DNA of 64,000 bases from Solirubrobacter deserti (lineage in GTDB: Bacteria; Actinomycetota; Thermoleophilia; Solirubrobacterales; Solirubrobacteraceae): positions 1,426,001 through 1,490,000 of the forward strand of contig NZ_QPKJ02000001.1 of assembly GCF_003344625.1 (NCBI RefSeq). The letters are read 5' to 3'. Position 1 is the stretch's first letter, and each line of letters begins with the position of its first letter. A model generated the notes under the pieces. That model was not told the origin of the DNA. It did not search any database and was given only the letters and a program-made list of their open reading frames with translations. A program made the position numbers and the translations under genes. Shown here piece after piece: positions 57,865 to 64,000 of the stretch.

Positions 57865-58242
57865 ATGGCCGGCCATCCGCCGCTGCACGAGCTCGAGACC
57901 AAGATCATGGCCGCCGTGTGGGAGCAGGGCGAGGCGACCGTGCGGTCGGTGACGGACGCGCTGGCCGACGATCCGGACGGCCCGCGGTCCTACACGACGA
58001 TCCTCACGGTGATGGTCCGGCTGGACCGCAAAGGCTTCCTGGACCGTCGGCGAGAAGGCAAGAAGGACGTGTACGCGGCGGCCGTCGACCGCGAGGCGTA
58101 CATGCGCGCCCGCTCGGAGGTCGAGGTCGACGCGCTGGTGGACGCCTACGGTGACCTGGCGTTGACGGAGTTCGCCCGCCGCTTCGACCAACTCACGCCC
58201 GCTCATCAGCGCGCCCTGCGGCGTCGCGCCCGCGGTGGCTGA
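57865..58242 (+). CDS. BlaI/MecI/CopY-family repressor
   Basis: 125 residues. Winged-helix N-terminal domain at about 3-75 (LHELETKIMAAVWEQGEATV, YTTILTVMVRLDRKGFLDR) and a C-terminal dimerisation helix. The Glu/Lys-rich family pattern is typical of BlaI. The next gene, coupled by overlap, encodes the M56 peptidase-like partner that inactivates such repressors. ATG 57865 is chosen; a GTG at 57856 is in frame. Confidence 0.9.
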   Translation: MAGHPPLHELETKIMAAVWEQGEATVRSVTDALADDPDGPRSYTTILTVMVRLDRKGFLDRRREGKKDVYAAAVDREAYMRARSEVEVDALVDAYGDLALTEFARRFDQLTPAHQRALRRRARGG

Positions 58243-59044
58243 GCGCCGGCACCTGCTGCGGCTCGAGCTCGCCGTCTGCGCGCTCGTGGCGTCCGTGCCG
58301 CTCACCCTGCTCGTCGTCGGCCTCGACGCGCTGCGCTTCCACGACGACGCGTGGCGCTTCGCGGTGCTGGCCTTCGAAGCGCTCGCGCTCGCGGTGACGG
58401 GCGCGTCGCTGACGCGGCAGCTCGCGCGTCAACGGGCCTTCGCGCGGCGCCTGCCGACCCGCCCGCGTACGATCCTCGGCACGCCCGTCCTGCTTGTCCG
58501 CAGCCGCCGGCCGCTCGCGTTCACGCTCGGCGCGCTGCGGCCCCGGATCGTCGTCTCCGACGCGCTGATCGACCTGCTCGACGACCGTGAGCTGGCGAGC
58601 GTGCTGGCGCACGAGCGCCATCACGCGCGTCGGCGCGACCCGCTCCGGCGGGCGTGCGTGCGGGCGATCGGCGACGGCTTCTGGTTCGTGCCCGGGCTGC
58701 GCGGCGCCGTGCGCGCGCATGCGGCGCTGTCCGAGCTCGCGGCCGACGCCGTCGCGATCCGCAGCGTGGGCGCGCGGCCGCTCGCCGGGGCGCTGATTGT
58801 GTTCGAGGACCACGGCCCGGCCCACGCCGGCGCTTCGCCCGAACGCGTCCGCCACGTGCTGGGCGAGCTCGGCCGGCCCGCGAACGCACTCGGGCTGGGA
58901 GCTGCCGCGGCCGTCCTGCTGACGCTCGCGAGCGCAGCCGTGTACCCGGTGGACCTGTGCCTCGCGCTCGGCGCACCGCTCGCGCTGCTGGGGGCCGCGC
59001 TGGCGTGCGTGCCGGCCGGGCTCGCCGGCCGCCTCGTGCCTTAG
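58235..59044 (+). CDS. M56/BlaR1-like membrane metallopeptidase
   Basis: 269 residues. Membrane helices at about 9-30, 36-55, and two near the C-terminus (about 212-265). Zinc motif HERHH (His126, Glu127, His130) in LAHERHHARRRD and a downstream Glu in LSELAADAVA. This is the protease part of BlaR1/MecR1 without the penicillin-binding sensor domain, so the signal cannot be a beta-lactam bound in the usual way. GTG 58235 overlaps the repressor gene by 8 bp. Its stop overlaps the convergent gene. Confidence 0.88.
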   Translation: MAERRHLLRLELAVCALVASVPLTLLVVGLDALRFHDDAWRFAVLAFEALALAVTGASLTRQLARQRAFARRLPTRPRTILGTPVLLVRSRRPLAFTLGALRPRIVVSDALIDLLDDRELASVLAHERHHARRRDPLRRACVRAIGDGFWFVPGLRGAVRAHAALSELAADAVAIRSVGARPLAGALIVFEDHGPAHAGASPERVRHVLGELGRPANALGLGAAAAVLLTLASAAVYPVDLCLALGAPLALLGAALACVPAGLAGRLVP

Positions 59045-60402
59045 CCCTCCGCCGCTTCGGACAGCAGCCAGAGCGCGAGCACGGTGAACGTGATCATGAT
59101 CGCCAGCATCCACCGCTGCGAGCGCAGCGCGCGTCCGGGGTCCCCGTAGAGCACGAGCGCGCGGTCGTGCGCGAGCGCCAGCGCCGCCACGTGGCCCGTG
59201 ACCACGAAGCCGGTCTGGAGGTACCAGAACGCCTCCGCGCTGAGCACGCCGAGGTCGATCTGGCCGCCGGCCGCGCCGAACAGGTCCCAGCCCTCCCCCA
59301 GCGGGTCCGACGCGCGCGGCAGGATCAGCTGGCCCTGGAAGACCAGCAGGCTCACGTAGTGCGCGGCGGCGTACGCGAGCCCGATCGGCACCAGCGAAGG
59401 CGCGAACCGGCGCGCCAGCTCGCGCGTCGAGAATCGCCGCTCGACCGTGTGCGCGCCGCTCATCGCGAGCGCGTAGAGCCCGCAGATCGCGAGGACGATC
59501 AGCCACATGCCAACCGCCCACACCAGCTCGACGGCCGCGCGCGGGCTCACGCCGGCGTCGATCAAGGAGCCGATGATCCCGCGCGTGTTCGACAGCCACG
59601 TCGGCCCGGCGCTCAGCCCGTCGAACGTGACGGTCCCGATCATCACCATCACGACCGCGACCAGCCCGGACTGCGCGCCGAGCTGCGCGAGCCCGGATAG
59701 CAGGGGCCGCACGCCGATCTGCCGCCCGCGCCGCTCGAACGCCGACAGGCGCGAGAACAGGTTGAAGTACACGCCGAACGCCTCGCCGCGGCGCGACCAG
59801 GTGTCCACGCCGAAGACCCCCATCGCGATCCAGGTCACGGCGGAATAGACCAGCGCGGCGATCGCGATCGTGCCCGGGCGGTCGCCGCGCGCGGAGATCA
59901 GCTCCAGCGCGGCGAAGCACAGCAGGCCGACCGCCGCGGGGTAGTAGCCCAGCCGCGCCGGGTACGCCAGCGGCTCGGCGCCGACGCCGCGGAACGCCCA
60001 GCCGACGGCGCGGCCCACGGCCCGCCACGGATTGAACGCCGCGAACACGTCGCCGAACAGCACGCTGAGCGGCACGAACCCGAGCCAGAACGCGACGTAG
60101 ACGAACGTCGGCGCGAGGTTCTCCCCCGGGATCTGCGTGCCGAGCAGGCCGGAGGCGATGACCGCGAGCAACAGCACGACACCGAGCGCGCCGCACGCGA
60201 TCTCCACGGCCCGGCTCGTGAGGACGCGCGAGACCGCGTCCGGCAGCGGTCGGAAGCGGTCGCCCGCGAAGCGCGGCGTCGACCACGCCGCGCCGAGCCC
60301 GGCGAACGACAGCGCCACGACCGCGGCCGTGCACCAGGCGAACAGCCAGAACGGGATCGGCAGGTCGGCCCTGCCGACCAGCCCGTGGGCGAGCAACCAC
60401 AT
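59041..60402 (-). CDS. Polytopic membrane protein (uncharacterised actinobacterial family)
   Basis: 453 residues, about ten to twelve membrane helices: LPIPFWLFAWCTAAVVALSF at the start, then VYVAFWLGFVPLSVLFGDVF with the conserved AAFNPWRAVGRA, and HVAALALAHDRALVLYGDP near the end. Similar proteins are sometimes labelled fenitrothion hydrolase in databases, but no hydrolase motif is visible. A BlaI-type operator lies three bases before the start and overlaps the only good -10 box, so the adjacent BlaI/M56 pair probably controls it. ATG 60402. Confidence 0.82.
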   Translation of the reverse strand: MWLLAHGLVGRADLPIPFWLFAWCTAAVVALSFAGLGAAWSTPRFAGDRFRPLPDAVSRVLTSRAVEIACGALGVVLLLAVIASGLLGTQIPGENLAPTFVYVAFWLGFVPLSVLFGDVFAAFNPWRAVGRAVGWAFRGVGAEPLAYPARLGYYPAAVGLLCFAALELISARGDRPGTIAIAALVYSAVTWIAMGVFGVDTWSRRGEAFGVYFNLFSRLSAFERRGRQIGVRPLLSGLAQLGAQSGLVAVVMVMIGTVTFDGLSAGPTWLSNTRGIIGSLIDAGVSPRAAVELVWAVGMWLIVLAICGLYALAMSGAHTVERRFSTRELARRFAPSLVPIGLAYAAAHYVSLLVFQGQLILPRASDPLGEGWDLFGAAGGQIDLGVLSAEAFWYLQTGFVVTGHVAALALAHDRALVLYGDPGRALRSQRWMLAIMITFTVLALWLLSEAAEG

Positions 60403-60404
60403 CT

Positions 60405-60418
60405 ACTACGAGTGTAGT
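60405..60418 (-). promoter_or_regulatory. BlaI-type operator overlapping a leaderless promoter
   Basis: Palindrome ACTAC-GAGT-GTAGT, which fits the ACTACA-nn-TGTAGT pattern at 13 of 14 positions. On the minus strand the -10 candidate TACACT (60416-60411) sits inside it, eight bases before the ATG at 60402, with a TTGTCT -35-like box upstream. Repressor binding would block this start. Confidence 0.6.
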
Positions 60419-60535
60419 TGTGAGCGCGCTCAGACAACCGTCGGAGGAAGGCGGTCGCGTTACCGGCATCTGCCCGTACCACCGCGGCCCCGTGCGCCCG
60501 TAGCGTTGCGCACAAAGAGCGACGAGGGGGAAGCG

Positions 60536-63241
60536 ATGTCGTGGAGATGGGTGTGCGTGGCCGTGGCGATGCTCGTCAGCGCGGTGGTGGCGTGGCCGGC
60601 GCAGGCGGCGCCACCGGACGCGCCGACCGCCTGCCGCGTGGACCGTCCCGACGGGCTGTTCCCGGGCGACTACGTCAACGACTGGGACACGAACCTGCAC
60701 CACGGGCTCAACAGCGACTGGACCAAGCAGGTCCGGCCGATCGGGACCGTGAAGGCGCTGATGATCTTCGTCGACTTCCCCGACGCCAAGGCCGAGGACG
60801 CGAACCCGAACCAGCAGGGGCGCGACTGGCGCAACCCCCAGTCCTACTGGGATTTCCTCGCGCCGTCGGTCGACATGTTCAAGCTGGCCTCCAACGGGCG
60901 CTTCGACCTCGACGTCGACCTCGCGCCGCAGTGGCACCGGATGGATGAGCCGTCGACGGCCTACGGCATGACGCGCTCGACGTTCTCGATCGCCAACCAG
61001 AAGAAGTACGCACGCGCGGCGGTGCTCAAGGCCGATCCGCACGTGAACTTCGCGGGCTACGACCTCGTCTACATCATGCCGCCGCGCAACGCGACGCAGA
61101 TCGCGTTCTCGCCGGAGCTCAACCTCTACAGCGACCAGATCGCCGTCGACGGGACGATCGTCAAGAACGGCGCCACCTACGGCCAGGACATGTTCACCTG
61201 GGGCCCGAAGATCGTCAATCACGAGACGGGGCACGCGATCTCGCTGCCGGAGTCCTACAACGGCTCGGGCACCGGCGCGACCCACCTGTGGGTCGGCGGC
61301 TGGGACCTGATGGGCAACATCCTCGGCCACGCGCCGGAGTTCATGGCCTGGAACAAGTGGAAGCTCGGCTGGCTCGACGACCCGGACTTCGGCTGCCTGG
61401 CGTCCGACGGGACGGCCGAGTACACGCTCTCCCCCGTCTCCACGCCTCCGGACGGCGTGACCAAGAAGGGCGTCGTGATCCGCACCTCGCCGACGAGCGC
61501 GGTGGTCGCGGAGCTACGTGCGCCGGTCGGGTTGGACGCGACGACGACCGCCACGCCCGGCGCCAGCCGCATGTGCGACTGGGGCGTGCTGCTGTACCGG
61601 GTCAACGTCACCGTCCTGAACTCCTACGGGTCGATCAAGGTCATCGACGCGCAGCCGGGCTCCACGGGCGGCGGCTGCACGAACGAGGTGGACATCGCGA
61701 CGCTCGGCAAGGGCCAGGGCGACGGACCCGCGCAGTTCACCGACCCGGAGACCGGCACGCAGTTCGAGGTGCTCGACATCCAGGACGGCGTGTCCGCGCA
61801 GCTGCGCGTGACGCGCGCGGTGACGCGCTTCGAGGCCACGCCGACCGCGCCGCTGTCGGTGCAGGTCATGGGCGCGCAGTTCGCCGCGCCGGCGAGCGCC
61901 AGCTACCACTGGGCCTTCGGCGACGGGACGACGGGTGAGGGCGCGACCGCGACGCACGCCTACGCCGCGCCGGGCCGCTACCCGGTGACGCTGACCGTGC
62001 GCGACGGCGACACCGTGTTCGGCACCGCGACCAAGGACGTCACGGCCTACGCGGCGCCCAGCGGCACGGTCGCGGTCCGCACCGCGCGGGCGGTTGCCGG
62101 CGGCACGACGACCGTCGACGCGCAGGCGTCCGCGGGCGGCCAGGACATGACCTTCGAGATCACGCGCGCCGGCGTCCAGGTCGCGCGGGAAGTGGTCCCG
62201 CTCGACGCGCAGGGCCGCGCGAGCTACACGTACTCGTCCCCGGTCGCCGCCACCGACATGGTCACCGCGTGCGTGGACGCAAGCCAGACGTGCGGGACCG
62301 GCGCGGTGGCGTGGGACTTCCGCACCGGCGCGGTCGCGGAGCTGTGGGACGGCGAGACGCTCGCGGGCTGGAGCGCGCTCGGCGCCGGCGCCTTCGCGCG
62401 CACTTATATGGCCTCGCTCGCGACCTCGGGCGGCGCGACGTCCGCGAACCCCGGCGTGCTCTGGTACAGCGCCCGCAGGTTCAAGGACTTCGAGTTGTCC
62501 GTGGACTACCGTGTCGCGGCAGTCGGCAATAACGGCGGCGTGCTGCTGCGCTTCCCGGCGCCGCAGTCCGTGGCCGACGCCGACTCGGGCTACCAGGTCG
62601 CGATCCTCGACAACGGCACCGCGGCGACGCGGACCGGCGCGATCACGCAGGAGCGCGGGGCGACGACGTTCGCGGCTTCGACGGCGACGAACTTCAAGCC
62701 CACGCGCGAGTGGAACACGCTCAACGTCCGCGCGGTCGGCAAGCACCTCGAGGTCCGCCTCAACGGGGTGCTCGTCAGCGAGTACCACGACGCGGTGCGC
62801 AACGGCGGCGAGGGGTTCATCGGCCTCGAGAACGCGACCAACAACGTCATGTACCGCAATGTCCGGGTGCGTGAGGTGTTCGGGGGCGAGGTCGGCGGCA
62901 CCGTGCCGGCGACGCTCGCGCTGTCGCTCGGCGCCGTGGCCCCGTTCGCCCCGTTCACGCCGGGCGTCGAGCAGGACTACTCCACCATGGGCGCGGCCAC
63001 GGTGACCAGCACCGCGGGCGACGCGACGCTGGCCGTGAGCGACCCGGGTCACATGACCAACGGCGCGTTCTCGCTCGCCGAGCCGCTGCGCGTGGAGCTG
63101 GCGAAGGCGGCCTGGACGGGTCCGACGTCGAACGAGTCGGTCGCTCTGACGTTCCGGCAGCTGATCAAGCGCACCGATCCGCTGCGCACCGGCACGTACT
63201 CCAAGACGCTGACGTTCACTCTGTCCACCACGAACCCGTAG
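60536..63241 (+). CDS. Secreted M6-like metalloprotease with PKD and DUF1080-like domains
   Basis: 901 residues. Signal peptide at about 1-25 (CVAVAMLVSAVVAWPAQA). Zinc site His229-Glu-Thr-Gly-His233 (NHETGHAISLPESY), followed by the M6-typical WDLMGNILGHAPEFMAWNKWK. PKD domain at about 440-510 (YHWAFGDGTTGEGATATHAY), a further beta domain, and a DUF1080/lamin-G-like domain at about 600-780 (GETLAGWSALG, VLLRFPAPQ, LEVRLNGVLVSEY). The last 110 residues resemble an adhesion or anchor module. A GAGGGGGAAG ribosome site precedes ATG 60536. Expected to degrade extracellular protein; the DUF1080-like part may bind carbohydrate. Confidence 0.92.
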   Translation: MSWRWVCVAVAMLVSAVVAWPAQAAPPDAPTACRVDRPDGLFPGDYVNDWDTNLHHGLNSDWTKQVRPIGTVKALMIFVDFPDAKAEDANPNQQGRDWRNPQSYWDFLAPSVDMFKLASNGRFDLDVDLAPQWHRMDEPSTAYGMTRSTFSIANQKKYARAAVLKADPHVNFAGYDLVYIMPPRNATQIAFSPELNLYSDQIAVDGTIVKNGATYGQDMFTWGPKIVNHETGHAISLPESYNGSGTGATHLWVGGWDLMGNILGHAPEFMAWNKWKLGWLDDPDFGCLASDGTAEYTLSPVSTPPDGVTKKGVVIRTSPTSAVVAELRAPVGLDATTTATPGASRMCDWGVLLYRVNVTVLNSYGSIKVIDAQPGSTGGGCTNEVDIATLGKGQGDGPAQFTDPETGTQFEVLDIQDGVSAQLRVTRAVTRFEATPTAPLSVQVMGAQFAAPASASYHWAFGDGTTGEGATATHAYAAPGRYPVTLTVRDGDTVFGTATKDVTAYAAPSGTVAVRTARAVAGGTTTVDAQASAGGQDMTFEITRAGVQVAREVVPLDAQGRASYTYSSPVAATDMVTACVDASQTCGTGAVAWDFRTGAVAELWDGETLAGWSALGAGAFARTYMASLATSGGATSANPGVLWYSARRFKDFELSVDYRVAAVGNNGGVLLRFPAPQSVADADSGYQVAILDNGTAATRTGAITQERGATTFAASTATNFKPTREWNTLNVRAVGKHLEVRLNGVLVSEYHDAVRNGGEGFIGLENATNNVMYRNVRVREVFGGEVGGTVPATLALSLGAVAPFAPFTPGVEQDYSTMGAATVTSTAGDATLAVSDPGHMTNGAFSLAEPLRVELAKAAWTGPTSNESVALTFRQLIKRTDPLRTGTYSKTLTFTLSTTNP

Positions 63242-63248
63242 GACGAAC

Positions 63249-63254
63249 TAGGCT
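63249..63254 (+). promoter_or_regulatory. -10 box of the AIM24 gene (leaderless)
   Basis: TAGGCT, seven bases before the ATG at 63262, and no ribosome site between them. Same spacing as at 27742. Confidence 0.5.
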
Positions 63255-63261
63255 CGCCGGC

Positions 63262-63936
63262 ATGGCCGACATGGGTGCACCATTGGATCAGTACGCCGAG
63301 GTCGAGACCGGCGAGCCGTTCACCTTGCAGAACCCCCGCCTGCTCAAGGTGGAGCTGTCCGAGACGACCGTGATGGCGCGCAACGGCGCGATGGTCGCCT
63401 ACCAGGGCGACGTGCGCTTCGAACACAAGGGCGGCGGGCTCGGCCGCATGCTCAAGAAGGCCGCCACCGGCGAGGGCCTGCGGCTGATGCAGGCCTCCGG
63501 CTCCGGCGAGCTGTTCCTGGCCAGCAACGCGATGCTCGTGCACGTCATCACGCTCAGCAACGACGGGCTGACCGTGAGCGGCGAGAACATCCTCGCGTTC
63601 GAGGCCGGGATCGACTGGGACATCACGCGCGTCAAGGGCGGCGCCTCGGGCATGCTCGCCGGCGGCCTGTTCAACGTCCACCTCAAGGGCTCAGGTCTGG
63701 TGGCGTTGCTGTCCGACGGCGAGCCGCTGCGCCTGGACGTCAGCGAGGCGCCGACGTTCGTGGACCCGCAGGCGGCGATCGCCTGGTCGGGCGGCGTCAC
63801 GACCAACCTCAAGACCGACGTGCAGGCCAAGTCGCTGATCGGCCTCGGCTCGGGCGAGAGCGTCCAGCTCGCGCTCTCCGGCCAGGGCTGGGTGCTCGTG
63901 CAGCCGTCCGAGGGACGGCAGGTGGTCACTACCTGA
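63262..63936 (+). CDS. AIM24-family protein
   Basis: 224 residues of the AIM24 / TIGR00266-like beta-fold. Typical stretches: LLKVELSETTVMARNGAMVAYQG, SGSGELFLASNAMLVHVITL, NILAFEAGIDWDITRV and a Gly-rich GGASGMLAGGLFNVHLKGSG. The bacterial members are soluble proteins of unknown biochemical function; the yeast namesake is mitochondrial. It follows the metalloprotease gene by 20 bp but has its own promoter. ATG 63262. Confidence 0.9.
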   Translation: MADMGAPLDQYAEVETGEPFTLQNPRLLKVELSETTVMARNGAMVAYQGDVRFEHKGGGLGRMLKKAATGEGLRLMQASGSGELFLASNAMLVHVITLSNDGLTVSGENILAFEAGIDWDITRVKGGASGMLAGGLFNVHLKGSGLVALLSDGEPLRLDVSEAPTFVDPQAAIAWSGGVTTNLKTDVQAKSLIGLGSGESVQLALSGQGWVLVQPSEGRQVVTT

Positions 63937-63994
63937 TCGACTCCGACGAAGGTCGCATGGAAACCCGGACCGGCCCTGGCGCACAGTGAGGGAC

Positions 63995-64000
63995 ATGAAG
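63995..64000 (+). other. Possible start of a further gene at the window edge
   Basis: ATGAAG at the last six bases, preceded by GTGAGGGAC as a possible ribosome site. Only the start codon and one codon are inside the window, so this is a weak guess. Confidence 0.3.

Overview
This is a GC-rich, gene-dense window with no RNA gene and almost no non-coding DNA. The best guess for its source is a free-living actinobacterium of the Thermoleophilia, such as the Solirubrobacter/Conexibacter/Patulibacter group. That rests on codon use, 4-nt ATGA/GTGA gene overlaps, several probable leaderless promoters of the form TAnnnT-(6-9 nt)-ATG/GTG, secreted and Tat-exported hydrolases, and family content. The taxonomic placement is inference.

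Layout. 1-5066 (-): 5' part of a giant cytoplasmic hybrid histidine kinase with about ten HAMP repeats. 5142-5975: an alpha/beta hydrolase ending in a pair of REP-like palindromes. 5971-8317 (-): small membrane protein, single-domain response regulator, odd kinase-like protein and LysR regulator in one operon. 8328-10024 (-): LytM/M23 murein hydrolase and a DUF1772 membrane protein. 10226-12351: an orphan branched-chain amino-acid-type binding lipoprotein facing an aldose epimerase. 12476-14252: a frame-broken tract holding a DUF559/AbiEi-like remnant and a truncated, frameshifted PiT phosphate transporter, followed by two small coupled genes. 15102-17864: a secreted GH13 amylase/pullulanase-type enzyme. 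17865-21120 (-): agmatine deiminase, fused urease gamma-beta and a divergent urease alpha. 21157-25952 (-): a three-gene EACC1 / caspase-CHAT / TPR cassette. 26068-29490: ABC exporter divergent from a DesKR-like two-component system. 29487-31964 (-): Tat-exported PhoD-type phosphatase. 32113-39954: two paralogous giant LuxR/ATPase regulators enclosing an HxxxxH protein, a haloacetate dehalogenase and an ECF41-like sigma factor with a clipped C-terminus. 39890-42188: MFS exporter and DoxX. 42181-42869: a RAYT transposase flanked by inverted REP palindromes. 42975-57825: a tightly coupled five-gene operon of very large, mostly uncharacterised proteins ending in an amidase. 57865-60402: a BlaI/M56 pair and a convergent membrane protein carrying a good BlaI-type operator at its start. 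60536-63936: secreted M6-like metalloprotease and an AIM24 protein.

Three loci look most worth attention. The first is the EACC1-caspase/CHAT-TPR cassette, a likely proteolytic immunity or cell-death system. The second is the urease-like enzyme, which keeps all six nickel ligands but has lost the flap Cys-His pair and sits directly behind agmatine deiminase; it may act on N-carbamoylputrescine rather than urea. The third is the five-gene, 14.9-kb operon (DUF6603-like protein, 947-aa protein, 1678-aa coiled-coil protein, 514-aa protein, 778-aa amidase), for which I know of no described function.

Limits: all functions come from reading motifs by eye, without database searches. Start codons are choices based on spacing, overlap and conserved N-termini. 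The several single-base frame breaks at 12.5-14.0 kb could be real decay or sequencing error.
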